Below, one piece after another: positions 44,703 to 54,328 of a stretch of DNA of 64,000 nt (position 1 is the stretch's first letter; every line of letters begins with the position of its first letter). The stretch is from PXAP01 sp964421595 (GTDB taxonomy: Bacteria; Bacteroidota; Bacteroidia; Bacteroidales; PUMT01), in NCBI GenBank assembly GCA_964421595.1, contig CAYQXY010000011.1, forward strand, positions 54,038-118,037. Direction: 5' to 3'. The notes beneath the pieces are model-generated. The model saw only the letters and a list, made by a program, of their open reading frames with translations, did no database searches and was not told where the DNA came from. Position numbers and translations under genes: made by a program.

Positions 44703-47573
44703 TTAGCTTTTAGTTACTGATAAACCAACTTCAGAAAGTTGCATTTCTACAAATCTTGCCTTGTCATTTGGCGGATATGTGTTAAAATAAGATCGTATTT
44801 TTCCAGCAGCTTCCGGGTCCTTTGCTATCATCAGGATATATCCTCCACCACCTGCACCAAGAAGTTTCTTTGACAGCAGCAAGTCACTCACAGGATTGAT
44901 GATGTTTTGAATTGCTTCGGGATTTGTACCTTTATCAAGTTGCTGATTTAATAACCAGCTCAGCTCTACACTTCGATTAAAATCTCCCCAGGAACCTTTC
45001 CTGATAGCTTCAGCAATGTACAATGCATTTGTTTTTATTTCGCCAAGAATAGCAAGTGTTTCCTGGCTGTTAAGGAACATATGACGAACGATCTCACCAA
45101 GAATAATTTTTGCTACGCGGGTGACTCCCGTATAATATAAAAGCATACAGGAACGGTACTCTTCTTTCTTTAAAATATGATCAGGAAGCCAGCGTATTTC
45201 AGGCACCTGGGCAAATCCAGTTGCTGTCTCAATTAGTTTTATCCCGGGCATGATCCCTCCATACTGATCCTGCCATCCTCCACCGGTTGTGAGCATCTGC
45301 TCAAGAATTAACGTCTTCTTTCCCAAAACTACATGATCACTGTCCAGTCCGCAATACTCAGACAATGCCCCCAGAAGAGTTGCTGCAAGTACACTGCTGG
45401 TACCCAATCCTGACCCCTTGGGAATAGCAGCAAGAAAAGATATATCAAAGCCGCCTCCAAAACTTCTGAGCTGCTCATTAAGGGAAGAGAATGATGCACC
45501 ATAATCAGGATGGAACCCCGACAACATAAGAGCAGCCTTTGCTATGGTAAAACCAGAACCAATAATTCCATAGTCTTCCAGTCCGCTATAATCTTTAATG
45601 GGAAATTCTATTCCCAGATCAATTGACTTGATCCGTATTTCCATATTTTCAGATGGCGTTATGTAAACCTGTATCGGGGGCTGCCCGTTAAGCTCGACAG
45701 CCATGTTCACTACCCTTCCACCATTGATAATACAATATGGAGGAGTATCACTCCATCCACCGGCAAGATCTAGTCTTACGGGACTTCGTGCCCAGACGAT
45801 CTGATCGCTTAAAACTTTCCTGAAGGGTTTTTCATTTCTGAATTCAGAAAGACCAATCATGCCGTTTCGGAGTAATCCGAAAGCTTCAGTTTCATAATCA
45901 TTCCATTCCAGACCTTTTTTCTGCCGGACCCTTGCGAGAAACATATTGTTATGAATGCGGTTCATAACTGATGTTTCCTCACCCGCTTTTTCAGGAAGCT
46001 GGATTTCGTAACCGGCATATATGTCGGAAAGATGATCAAGATCGAGTTGATAGAATATACTCTGATTATGGTTTTTTGCCATTGCAGGCAAAACCTTGTT
46101 CATCAGCTCTCTCCGTTGTGAATACAGTCTGTCGAGGTTTATAGAGTTTTGTATTTCTAAGGCTGAAAGCCGTCTGGCACTTCTCCATATATCACTGAGA
46201 TCGTTACCTCCTTTATCAGCATTGATCATCCAGTTTATCAGCCGGCCTGCTGATTCATCAGGGTTTACAACAGGGAAAAGAGGCATATCATAGATATCTG
46301 CATCGGCCTCATTAAATACTTCACTTATTTTAAGCCCCCTTTCATTAAACCAATTCAATAAAATGGAATTCAACCATTTTGAATTATCATCAGTAGCTTT
46401 CCCACTAAAGTTATCGTCAATTCCATAAGGCCTTATACAATAATGCTTATCTCCTATTGGAATAATATCAAGACATATTCCCGGAGGAATTTGTATATCC
46501 CAATTATTCTTTGGAATACCAGTAAAAATATGGCTGTGTGAAAACTTCCAGCCTTTGGAAATATAAGAATTTTCGATCCATAAATTTCTGTTGTTTTCAT
46601 CCAGTTTTCCATCATGAACAACATTCATGGTGAAAATATCAGGATGAGGTTTTATTCTTTTGTGCAGTATCTCCCTTTGATCTGTAACTTTATTCTGAAT
46701 CTGATATGTTGATCCAATAAGCTCCCTGCTTGTCCCGTAGTGATAAAATGAACCAGCCTTCAAAGGGACAACTGCTGTTGTTAATTTATCAGGACCTGAT
46801 CCTTCAGACTCATTACCCAGAAGCCTGCTGAACTCTCCGTAGAGATCAAAGGCAGATGGCAGATTGCCATTTCCATTGAATTTCTGCAAACCCTCATCCC
46901 AATTGCAGCCAGCCATAAGTTTATTGACTGCACGGGGACTCAGTAACCATACCCCCACATCCATCAGAAAATAATAATTCTCAATCAGTTCCTGGATCCG
47001 GCCGGAAGAAGGTTTTTGAAGAATAAAAGACAATTCACCAGGGTTGTTCCGGTGGCAGAAAAACACTCCATGCTTTGCAGCCTGAACAGCCTCGGTCCAA
47101 GTTCCAAACAATACCACATCGACATCAGGGAGTTCACCGAAATCTTCATCATTCAAGATCAAAATATCACCGCTGGCAATGAGAGTATTTAATTTATGAG
47201 GTGCCTTGCTCAATATCTTACGGTAAAAAGGAAGCTGAATGTCCAGAAGTTTCTGATCCACCCTCTGTCCCCGCTCCCACCTGTAGACCGGAATTGGAGT
47301 CAATATCTTGCCTGTTGCAGCATAAGCAGGAAGTCTGCGACTTTTCCCTCCGGCATGAATAAGCACTCTTTTATCCCTTTCCAGCCACTCTTCAAAACTC
47401 TCCCCACTTCTCCCCTGCTTCCAGCATTCCGAAAGCAAATGAGCAGTCCCCCCGCCTGAACCCAAAGCTATACCTCTAGGATCCGAAGTAACAAACCACT
47501 CCGGATTAAGTTTATTTTCTAAAGAATGAAATTGAGAAATAAGATTTTGGGGCAAGGATAGGAGGTGTTGCAT
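44703..47573 (-). CDS. fkp: Bifunctional fucokinase / fucose-1-phosphate guanylyltransferase (Fkp)
   Basis: 956 residues, close to Bacteroides Fkp (about 949). The N-terminal pyrophosphorylase begins LLSLPQNLISQFHSLENKLNPEWFVTSDPRG, with the GSGGGTAHLL loop and HAGGKSRRLPAYAATGKI for nucleotide binding. The C-terminal GHMP kinase starts ARSPVRLDLAGGWSDTPPYC, with PKGSGLGTSSVLAATLLGAL and LLGAGGGGYILMI. It makes GDP-fucose from free fucose, for fucosylated surface glycans and glycoproteins. It lies between the Wzi-like and YdcF-like genes in one direction. Confidence 0.94.
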   Translation of the reverse strand: MQHLLSLPQNLISQFHSLENKLNPEWFVTSDPRGIALGSGGGTAHLLSECWKQGRSGESFEEWLERDKRVLIHAGGKSRRLPAYAATGKILTPIPVYRWERGQRVDQKLLDIQLPFYRKILSKAPHKLNTLIASGDILILNDEDFGELPDVDVVLFGTWTEAVQAAKHGVFFCHRNNPGELSFILQKPSSGRIQELIENYYFLMDVGVWLLSPRAVNKLMAGCNWDEGLQKFNGNGNLPSAFDLYGEFSRLLGNESEGSGPDKLTTAVVPLKAGSFYHYGTSRELIGSTYQIQNKVTDQREILHKRIKPHPDIFTMNVVHDGKLDENNRNLWIENSYISKGWKFSHSHIFTGIPKNNWDIQIPPGICLDIIPIGDKHYCIRPYGIDDNFSGKATDDNSKWLNSILLNWFNERGLKISEVFNEADADIYDMPLFPVVNPDESAGRLINWMINADKGGNDLSDIWRSARRLSALEIQNSINLDRLYSQRRELMNKVLPAMAKNHNQSIFYQLDLDHLSDIYAGYEIQLPEKAGEETSVMNRIHNNMFLARVRQKKGLEWNDYETEAFGLLRNGMIGLSEFRNEKPFRKVLSDQIVWARSPVRLDLAGGWSDTPPYCIINGGRVVNMAVELNGQPPIQVYITPSENMEIRIKSIDLGIEFPIKDYSGLEDYGIIGSGFTIAKAALMLSGFHPDYGASFSSLNEQLRSFGGGFDISFLAAIPKGSGLGTSSVLAATLLGALSEYCGLDSDHVVLGKKTLILEQMLTTGGGWQDQYGGIMPGIKLIETATGFAQVPEIRWLPDHILKKEEYRSCMLLYYTGVTRVAKIILGEIVRHMFLNSQETLAILGEIKTNALYIAEAIRKGSWGDFNRSVELSWLLNQQLDKGTNPEAIQNIINPVSDLLLSKKLLGAGGGGYILMIAKDPEAAGKIRSYFNTYPPNDKARFVEMQLSEVGLSVTKS

Positions 47574-47647
47574 AATTTTTAATTAAATGATTTGAAAGCG
47601 AAAAATAAAATTATGCAATTTGCAGAATAATATAAATATAGCTGAAG

Positions 47648-48286
47648 TTACATTTTCCATCTCTCCCAAAGCAGGAAATGCAGAAACCTTGTATACTCCA
47701 TCACAACACGCTTTGCACTTTCCCGCTCGGTATACCATCTTCCAGCATTGAATCCTGAGTATTTTCCTGGTAATACAATTAGCTCAACCGGATTTTCCAG
47801 TTTTGAAAACGATCTCCGGAAGATAGCGCGGGAACGCCGGGAATGATAATCGGATGTAACAAGAATTAAAGTATCTATATTATTTTCACTTTCAATATAT
47901 CTCCTTACGGCAACAGCCTCATCCCCCGTGCTCCTGGCAATCTCAGGAATTACAGAAATATCCTCCGGATTAATCCCTAATTCAATACCTATTTCAATTG
48001 CAAGGTCTGTTGAATTTTTAAGGTAAATACCCCTTTCAGCCAAAGCATCACTACCGGGAGAATAAGTATCAGTCATAACTATCCTCTTTGAATAACCGGC
48101 TTCATAGATATCAAATGCTTGTAACATCCTTTCTCCCTGACTACCCATCAACACCACAATTATATCAGCATTTGCCGGTTCATCCTCAACAACCAGGAAC
48201 CCACCTGCACTTATTAAAATCAAAATAGATATTGCAAGTATTAGAAAAATTATGCCATAAGGCGCAATCTGATTATATTTCTTCAT
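47648..48286 (-). CDS. YdcF/SanA-like (DUF218) membrane-anchored protein
   Basis: 212 residues with one N-terminal membrane segment (about 9-30). The DUF218 core has DIIVVLMGSQGERMLQAFDIYEAGYSKRIVMTD and DTLILVTSDYHSRRSRAIFRRSF. The family is associated with envelope polysaccharide and peptidoglycan functions; its activity is unproven. Ends 21 nt before the aminotransferase start codon in reading direction. Confidence 0.86.
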   Translation of the reverse strand: MKKYNQIAPYGIIFLILAISILILISAGGFLVVEDEPANADIIVVLMGSQGERMLQAFDIYEAGYSKRIVMTDTYSPGSDALAERGIYLKNSTDLAIEIGIELGINPEDISVIPEIARSTGDEAVAVRRYIESENNIDTLILVTSDYHSRRSRAIFRRSFSKLENPVELIVLPGKYSGFNAGRWYTERESAKRVVMEYTRFLHFLLWERWKM

Positions 48287-48306
48287 CTTAAAAAACTACA
48301 ATTTTG

Positions 48307-49473
48307 TCAGATCCCGAATATTGACTTAAACACTTTATTTATACGATCAAAATCTGCATCAGTTAAGTTACTTCCTGATGGAAGACAAAGTCCTGTTTCA
48401 AAAAGCCTCTCACTTGTTCCATCACCAAAAAATGGATACCTGGAAAAAACCGGCTGCAGATGCATAGGCTTCCAAAGCGGCCGGGCTTCAATATTTTCTT
48501 TTTCAAGTGCCTGACGGATATATTCACGAGTAATTGCTCCGGTCTTCTGAGGATCGACAAGAATTGTTGTGAGCCAGTAATTTGAAAAATGACCATCTGG
48601 TTCATCAAGGAAAGAGATACCATCAATACTCTTTAGCATCTCTCTGTATAATCTGTTGTTTTCCCTGCGCTGTTTAACTCTCTCATCAAGCACCTCCATT
48701 TGTCCCCGTCCGATTCCGGCAAGCACATTGCTCATCCTGTAGTTATATCCGATCTCTGAATGCTGGTAGTGAGGGGCATCATCTCTAGCTTGGGTAGCCA
48801 GGAAACGGGCTTTCTTAATATATTCTTCATTATTTGATAGCAAAGCCCCTCCACCTGATGTAGTAATAATCTTATTGCCATTGAATGATAAGACTCCCAA
48901 TATCCCCAAGCTACCACATGGCTTATCATTGTAACGGCTGCCCAGTGCCTCAGCAGCATCTTCGAGGACAGGAATATCATATTTTTCAGCAATCGAATTA
49001 ATCTCATCCATTCTGGCAGGCATTCCGTATAGATGGACTGGGATAATTGCCTTAGGTTTTACTGGTTTTGCTGCTACCCCGCCATTTATAAGAAGCTTGC
49101 CATTTAAACATGAAATTATTGCCTTTTCCATATGTACAGGAGACATATTCCATGTATCAGGCTCAGAGTCTATAAATACAGGGATGCCTGCAAGATAGAC
49201 AATAGGATTAGCAGATGCAGAAAACGTAAGACTCTGGCATAAAACAACATCTCCGGGACTTACTCCCAGGCTAATCAGTCCAAGATGAATTGCTGCAGTC
49301 CCCGATGTCAATACTGCCGAATGTTTAACCGCTGTGTATTTCCGGAGATCGTCTTCAAAGCCATCTACATTTGGCCCTAGCGGAGCAATCCAGTTGGAGT
49401 TGAAGGCTTCAATTATATATTTGAGCTCAGATGTTTGTATATGTGGAGATGATAACCAAATTCTGGATTTCAT
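48307..49473 (-). CDS. DegT/DnrJ/EryC1-type PLP aminotransferase
   Basis: 388 residues. Family segments are NWIAPLGPNVDGFE, LTSGTAAIHLGLISLG, the EDAAEALGSRY cofactor Asp and SFNGNKIITTSGGGALLS with the Schiff-base Lys201. It aminates a 4-keto or 3-keto nucleotide sugar; PglE-like enzymes follow FlaA1-type dehydratases, so the product may be a UDP-4-amino-sugar. It lies next to the PglC-like transferase (25 nt), matching campylobacter-type and Bacteroidota loci. Confidence 0.93.
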   Translation of the reverse strand: MKSRIWLSSPHIQTSELKYIIEAFNSNWIAPLGPNVDGFEDDLRKYTAVKHSAVLTSGTAAIHLGLISLGVSPGDVVLCQSLTFSASANPIVYLAGIPVFIDSEPDTWNMSPVHMEKAIISCLNGKLLINGGVAAKPVKPKAIIPVHLYGMPARMDEINSIAEKYDIPVLEDAAEALGSRYNDKPCGSLGILGVLSFNGNKIITTSGGGALLSNNEEYIKKARFLATQARDDAPHYQHSEIGYNYRMSNVLAGIGRGQMEVLDERVKQRRENNRLYREMLKSIDGISFLDEPDGHFSNYWLTTILVDPQKTGAITREYIRQALEKENIEARPLWKPMHLQPVFSRYPFFGDGTSERLFETGLCLPSGSNLTDADFDRINKVFKSIFGI

Positions 49474-49498
49474 TAATATTTAAAAAAGTTTTTTGAAT

Positions 49499-50107
49499 TT
49501 AAAAATCAATCCTTTTACCAATCAGGGTATAAAATATTATTTTGCAGTCCAACCAAAAAGACAGTTCGTTCAAATATTTCAGATTTATTCGAACTTTATC
49601 AGGATATATTACTTCATCATTATATTTTATAGGATCATCTACAATTGATAAAATCTCTTCCTCATTAATATACTTTAAACTTGCAGGTCCGGTAATTCCA
49701 GGTTTCAATTTTAAAATATCTAAATCGGTTCCCTTCAATTTATCGGCATAACCTGCCACATCAGGCCTGGGACCAACAAAGCTCATTTCCCCTTTTAAAA
49801 CATTCAGCAACTCAGGAAGTTCATCAAGTTTATATTTTCTCAAAAAAGCACCTATCGGAGTAATTCTGATTTCACCCTTAACAGAAACCGAAGAACCATT
49901 ATGGGCGTTAATCATTGTCCGGAACTTATACATAACAAATAGTTTTCCAAACTGGCCTACTCTTTTTTGTTTAAAGAAGACAGGTCCATCCGGCATCTTT
50001 ATCTTTATCAGAATTGCTATTAACAAGAATAAAGGAGATAATATAAGCAAGCCAAAAAAAGCAGTGATTGGATCAAATATTGATTTAAAATAGATCACCT
50101 TATTCAT
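49499..50107 (-). CDS. Initiating phosphosugar transferase (PglC/WbaP-like)
   Basis: 202 residues from ATG at 50107; a longer frame begins at 50155 inside the neighbouring gene. A membrane segment (about 12-33) precedes the catalytic core FFKQKRVGQFGKLFVMYKFRTM, then KYKLDELPELLNVLKGEMSFVGPRPD, the standard monotopic phosphoglycosyl transferase motifs. It moves a sugar phosphate from UDP-sugar to undecaprenyl phosphate, starting the lipid-linked unit. Overlaps the next gene by 8 nt. Confidence 0.94.
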   Translation of the reverse strand: MNKVIYFKSIFDPITAFFGLLILSPLFLLIAILIKIKMPDGPVFFKQKRVGQFGKLFVMYKFRTMINAHNGSSVSVKGEIRITPIGAFLRKYKLDELPELLNVLKGEMSFVGPRPDVAGYADKLKGTDLDILKLKPGITGPASLKYINEEEILSIVDDPIKYNDEVIYPDKVRINLKYLNELSFWLDCKIIFYTLIGKRIDF

Positions 50108-51110
50108 TCTTAAGAAAGGGCAATCTAAAAATACCATATAAAGAGCCAACTCCATAAGAAATATGGAGAATCCAAAACGAAATCCATAAATGCATGAATC
50201 TTGTATTTTTCCCTGTTGTAATATTAAGACTTATTAAAATATATAAAATTGAATAGATTATAAAGGAAACTAGTGATATATATATTAATGGGAAATAAAT
50301 CAAACTAAAAGTTGATGGTACTATTAAGGATAATAGAAATAATAAAGGAAAAAAATGTCTCACAGATAACGAACCCAATCTTTTTGTAATGTAAACAGTT
50401 AGAATATTCCATTTTCCATTATTGAAATTTTTTTTAATAAAATCTGTAAATTTGTCTGGCGCATAATATGTGCAGGTAATTTCGGGCACTAAAAATATTT
50501 TTCCACCACCACGTTTAATTCTCTTATTTAACTCAATATCCTGATTACGCTCTAATCTTTCATCATAATATCCAAAACGTTCAAAAACAGATTTTTTAAA
50601 ACAACCAAAAACAACTGTATCAGCTTCAGTAATTTGATCAACACCAACACGGAACAAAGAATTACCTATCCCAAATTTATTGCTAAGCACCTCTTTGATT
50701 GCAATTGACTTATAATTTTCTGTTTTAACCTCTGTAAGACAAACACCGCCAATATTGTCGGAATTAAGAATTATTGCATACTTAATTAATTTTGAAAAAT
50801 ATTCCTTTGGATAAGTACTATGAGCATCCAATCTAATAATATACTCTCCCCTTGCTTCCTTAATACCCATATTCATTGCAAAAGGAACAGTCTTATGAGG
50901 GTTATGTAAAACCTTTATTAAAGAAAATTTATGAATAAAATTTTTGATTATCGTTAAGGTATTATCTGAACTACCACCATCAACAATAATCAACTCCATA
51001 AAATCTAAAGGATACTCTGACTTTAAAATTGAATTAAGGCACCCCTCAATATATTTTTCCTCATTATAGCATGGAATTATAATTGAGATAAAAATCATAA
51101 TACTAAACAA
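50100..51110 (-). CDS. GT2-family glycosyltransferase with C-terminal membrane segments
   Basis: 336 residues. The GT-A domain starts ISIIIPCYNEEKYIEGCLNSIL with LIIVDGGSSDNTL and the acceptor/metal region LDAHSTYPKEYF, then ERNQDIELNKRIKRGG. About three membrane segments follow (about 245-330). Likely an ExoA-like transferase. Start may be 51110 or 51098. Confidence 0.9.
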   Translation of the reverse strand: MFSIMIFISIIIPCYNEEKYIEGCLNSILKSEYPLDFMELIIVDGGSSDNTLTIIKNFIHKFSLIKVLHNPHKTVPFAMNMGIKEARGEYIIRLDAHSTYPKEYFSKLIKYAIILNSDNIGGVCLTEVKTENYKSIAIKEVLSNKFGIGNSLFRVGVDQITEADTVVFGCFKKSVFERFGYYDERLERNQDIELNKRIKRGGGKIFLVPEITCTYYAPDKFTDFIKKNFNNGKWNILTVYITKRLGSLSVRHFFPLLFLLSLIVPSTFSLIYFPLIYISLVSFIIYSILYILISLNITTGKNTRFMHLWISFWILHISYGVGSLYGIFRLPFLKNE

Positions 51111-51119
51111 TTCAAAATA

Positions 51120-52253
51120 TCAAATTCCACCGTTATATATATTAAGCAATCTTTCAGATACATTCTCCCATGAAAAATTTGATGCATTTTTGTGTGCATT
51201 GGTGGATAAATAATTATAGTTCGCCAAGACTGCCTTTATTCTTTGAGCGATTTCATAAGGATCATTTGGATTAACCGAATATCCAACATATCCATCAGGA
51301 AAAAACCCATCAAACCCTTGCCCTTTGCTGTATAAAATAGGTAGTCCTTGAGACATTGCTTCCGGATAAACCAATCCAAATGTTTCTGTAAAAGATGGTA
51401 CAACTAATGCATCTGACTTCCTATATAATTGCAATAATTTATTCTTATCATGTATATTGCCATAATATTTAATCTGAGTAATATGGGTTTCCTGCTTATA
51501 TTTTTCAAGTAATGGTCCATCACCAATAACATTTAACCTGACCTGAAAATTATTCTTATTTAAATAATTGCAAGCGGAAATTAAAGTTACAAGATTTTTT
51601 CTTTTGATAATTCGGCCAACAAAGATTAATACAGGAATATCGTTGATATTGATTCTTTTATATCTATTATTTAGCCAAAACTCATTTATCCCGTTAGGAA
51701 CAACGTGTATTTTATTTAACAAGTTTTTATACTTAGATTCAGGTAAGTATTTAGATAACTGAATGTCCCTGTAGGCTGGTGAAAGAGTAATTACGGCCAG
51801 GGCATTTTCCATAATTATTGTTCCCATTTTTCTGAAAAGAAAAGAGTTCTTTATAAAAAAATTGATATCAGTATCTCGTACAGAAACAATATAAGGTATT
51901 TTTAATTTTCTATATGTCAAATATGCAATAAGTCCGTTAACAATTAAAGAATGTGCATGAATAAAATGGCAGGAATTGTTTTTAATCAACATCTTAAAGT
52001 CATACCAAATTTTCAACATCTTAATTGGCCATAAGAATCTGGATATTTTCCCAAAACAATATGAAAATATCAACCTACCATTTTCCAGGTTTTTTGGTTT
52101 GTAAATATCAATATGTTTAATTGCACCTACCGGAATATAAACCAATTGTTTATAGCCTAAACTATCTAATGAAACTACCAGCTCTCTATGTAACGGAGTG
52201 GAAACATAATATGAATTTATATGAATAATTTCCCTCCTAGCTTTGTTTAGCAT
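51120..52253 (-). CDS. GT4-family glycosyltransferase
   Basis: 377 residues, GT-B fold. IHINSYYVSTPLHRELVVSLDSLG starts the acceptor domain, LIFVGRIIKRKNLVTLISAC the second domain, and VPSFTETFGLVYPEAMSQGLPILYSKGQGFDG the nucleotide-binding motif. Overlaps the following GT2 gene by 17 nt, so the two are co-translated. Strongly AT-rich codon use compared with genes left of 49 kb. Confidence 0.92.
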   Translation of the reverse strand: MLNKARREIIHINSYYVSTPLHRELVVSLDSLGYKQLVYIPVGAIKHIDIYKPKNLENGRLIFSYCFGKISRFLWPIKMLKIWYDFKMLIKNNSCHFIHAHSLIVNGLIAYLTYRKLKIPYIVSVRDTDINFFIKNSFLFRKMGTIIMENALAVITLSPAYRDIQLSKYLPESKYKNLLNKIHVVPNGINEFWLNNRYKRININDIPVLIFVGRIIKRKNLVTLISACNYLNKNNFQVRLNVIGDGPLLEKYKQETHITQIKYYGNIHDKNKLLQLYRKSDALVVPSFTETFGLVYPEAMSQGLPILYSKGQGFDGFFPDGYVGYSVNPNDPYEIAQRIKAVLANYNYLSTNAHKNASNFSWENVSERLLNIYNGGI

Positions 52254-53127
52254 TTCTTATTCCTTTGATGAAACTAGTGAATTGATGTAACCTTATAGTT
52301 TGAAAGTAAAGATTAAAACTTAAAATCTTAATAATGCTAAAATTGGAGATAAGCCTTTTAGATATTCTTAAATTAGTAATTATGTAAAACATCCTTAAAA
52401 ACTGCTTCAATGTGCCAATAATTATACTTTTCCTTTCTTTAACGACTTTCTCACCATATCCAAAGGCAAGTCTTTGCATCTTAGTTTTTATCTCATTATA
52501 GGATTTTCGACATGGATGATTTACAATAATATCTGGGTTATAAAATAGTTTATAACCATTACGTGATGCTCTTTGGGTCCACTCAATATCTCCTCCTGAG
52601 GTCACATCCATAAAGAATCCCACATCATAAAAAGCTTTCTTGGGAACTGCAATATTAGCGGTAGCTGCACTTTGCTTTTTTATTTTTCTTTCGTTCTGCA
52701 TATTGGAATTCTTATCAAAAACTTCCCATATATTTCCCGGATCACTTACCTGCAGATTAACTTTTCCACTTACAATATTATTGTGAGGATTTATTTGGTA
52801 ATAGGAATATATATTTTGCAACCATAATCTGTCTGGCACGCAATCGGCATCAGTAAACGCCAGTATCTGATAATTTGAATTCTTGATTCCAATATTCCTG
52901 GCAGAATAAGAACTCTTTTTGTCATTAAAGAATATGTATTTATAATTTAAATTATTGTAATCCCTCATTAAATTTTCAATAATTTGCCTGGTATTATCAA
53001 CCGATCCATTATCAATAAACAAGACCTCAAACTTATCACGCTTTAAAGATTGATTTACTAAGCCTCTAAAAAGTTTATCAAGTGTTGCCTCACCATTATA
53101 AATAGGAATTATTATTGAGAGTTTCAT
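52237..53127 (-). CDS. GT2-family glycosyltransferase
   Basis: 296 residues. SIIIPIYNGEATLDKLFRGL, LFIDNGSVDNTRQI, AFTDADCVPDRLWL and GGDIEWTQRASRNGYKLFYNPDIIVNHP match the GT-A core. No membrane segment strong enough to call. Likely adds one residue of the repeat unit. Confidence 0.92.
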   Translation of the reverse strand: MKLSIIIPIYNGEATLDKLFRGLVNQSLKRDKFEVLFIDNGSVDNTRQIIENLMRDYNNLNYKYIFFNDKKSSYSARNIGIKNSNYQILAFTDADCVPDRLWLQNIYSYYQINPHNNIVSGKVNLQVSDPGNIWEVFDKNSNMQNERKIKKQSAATANIAVPKKAFYDVGFFMDVTSGGDIEWTQRASRNGYKLFYNPDIIVNHPCRKSYNEIKTKMQRLAFGYGEKVVKERKSIIIGTLKQFLRMFYIITNLRISKRLISNFSIIKILSFNLYFQTIRLHQFTSFIKGIRNAKQS

Positions 53128-53164
53128 ACATAATAAAATTTACCCCAGAATAAACACAAACGAG

Positions 53165-54289
53165 TTAAAGATATCTGCATAATTCATATATTCTGGCTGT
53201 CAATGTTACAGGATCTTCACTATTTAAAGAAAATTCAGTTAAATCATAATTATATGTATATTTTAATTGTTCAATCCAAAACATTTCCGGCAGAACTTCA
53301 GCTGCAACATGATCTTTCCAAACTTCATAAATAAATGGAATCTCAAAACCTGGAACATTATAAGCATATCCATATCTATTAAAAGGAAGGTTATTGGTTA
53401 TCTTAAGATCTGTAACATCTTTTGTATGATTACTTTTACTTAATGATAAAAAGAATGATTCTTTAAAACATAATGATAATGCTTTTTTAAATTTTTTTGA
53501 TTGCATTATAAATTCACAACCTTCATCTTTCAGAATCGAAAATGCATATAAATTAAACAAATGATATCCAACCTCTTTATATTGCATCGATTTGCCAAAA
53601 ATCATTTTTTTGTAAAAACGCAATCCATTTTTTATAACAGATTTAATAAAATCCTTTGCGCCAAAACTTTTGTAAATAGCATGAACAATTAAACCATCTT
53701 TTCTGACACTCAGATAGTCTTTTCTTATAAATGACTCAATCCTATTCATTATCTCGGCATCCCCTGACTCCTTGTATAGCATGAAAGATGCTGCAGCAAA
53801 CCATAACTGATGGTTATAAGTTTTGTCGACTGAGTATACGTTACCTTGATAAGTAACCCGCTGCCATAAACCTTTTTTTTTATCAAAAGGCAATGCATAG
53901 AATAAATCTGTAGCGAGTTGCAGATAGTTTTTATCGTTAAAAAACCGATAACCCGTAATTAATGCTTCTATATTCCAGGCAGGCCCTATAGTTCCATTTT
54001 CCTGATCTTTATTTGTTTCGTACCTGTCAATAAAGGTATGTTTAATTCTGTATTCATTATTATAGCATACATAATCTAAACACTTTTTTGCTGCGACTTT
54101 AAATATTATCTGCCCTGTGATACTAAAGGCTTTAATAAAACTAATTGCCCAATGGCATGTATTTCGAATTGGTGTTTGTTTATCATAATAAGGCCCATTA
54201 TGACCTGCTGGCATAGCACCGGAAACTTTATCCTGAATCTCCAAACCTTTTTTACAAACGTTAATAAAAATATCTTGATATTTTTCCAT
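53165..54289 (-). CDS. Alpha/alpha-toroid protein, possible glycan-active enzyme
   Basis: 374 residues without signal peptide. Repeating helix pairs with aromatic and His/Asp residues (RNTCHWAISFIKAFSITG, GTIGPAWNIEALITGYRFF, YNHQLWFAAASFMLYKES) suggest a (alpha/alpha)6 toroid as in glycosidases, epimerases and lyases. No recognised catalytic set, so the family is not assigned. Its location between a glycosyltransferase and a Wzy-like gene suggests action on the polysaccharide or a precursor. Confidence 0.65.
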   Translation of the reverse strand: MEKYQDIFINVCKKGLEIQDKVSGAMPAGHNGPYYDKQTPIRNTCHWAISFIKAFSITGQIIFKVAAKKCLDYVCYNNEYRIKHTFIDRYETNKDQENGTIGPAWNIEALITGYRFFNDKNYLQLATDLFYALPFDKKKGLWQRVTYQGNVYSVDKTYNHQLWFAAASFMLYKESGDAEIMNRIESFIRKDYLSVRKDGLIVHAIYKSFGAKDFIKSVIKNGLRFYKKMIFGKSMQYKEVGYHLFNLYAFSILKDEGCEFIMQSKKFKKALSLCFKESFFLSLSKSNHTKDVTDLKITNNLPFNRYGYAYNVPGFEIPFIYEVWKDHVAAEVLPEMFWIEQLKYTYNYDLTEFSLNSEDPVTLTARIYELCRYL

Positions 54290-54328
54290 TAAGTATTTTA
54301 ATAAAATTAAACAGATGCAAGTAAGCTT

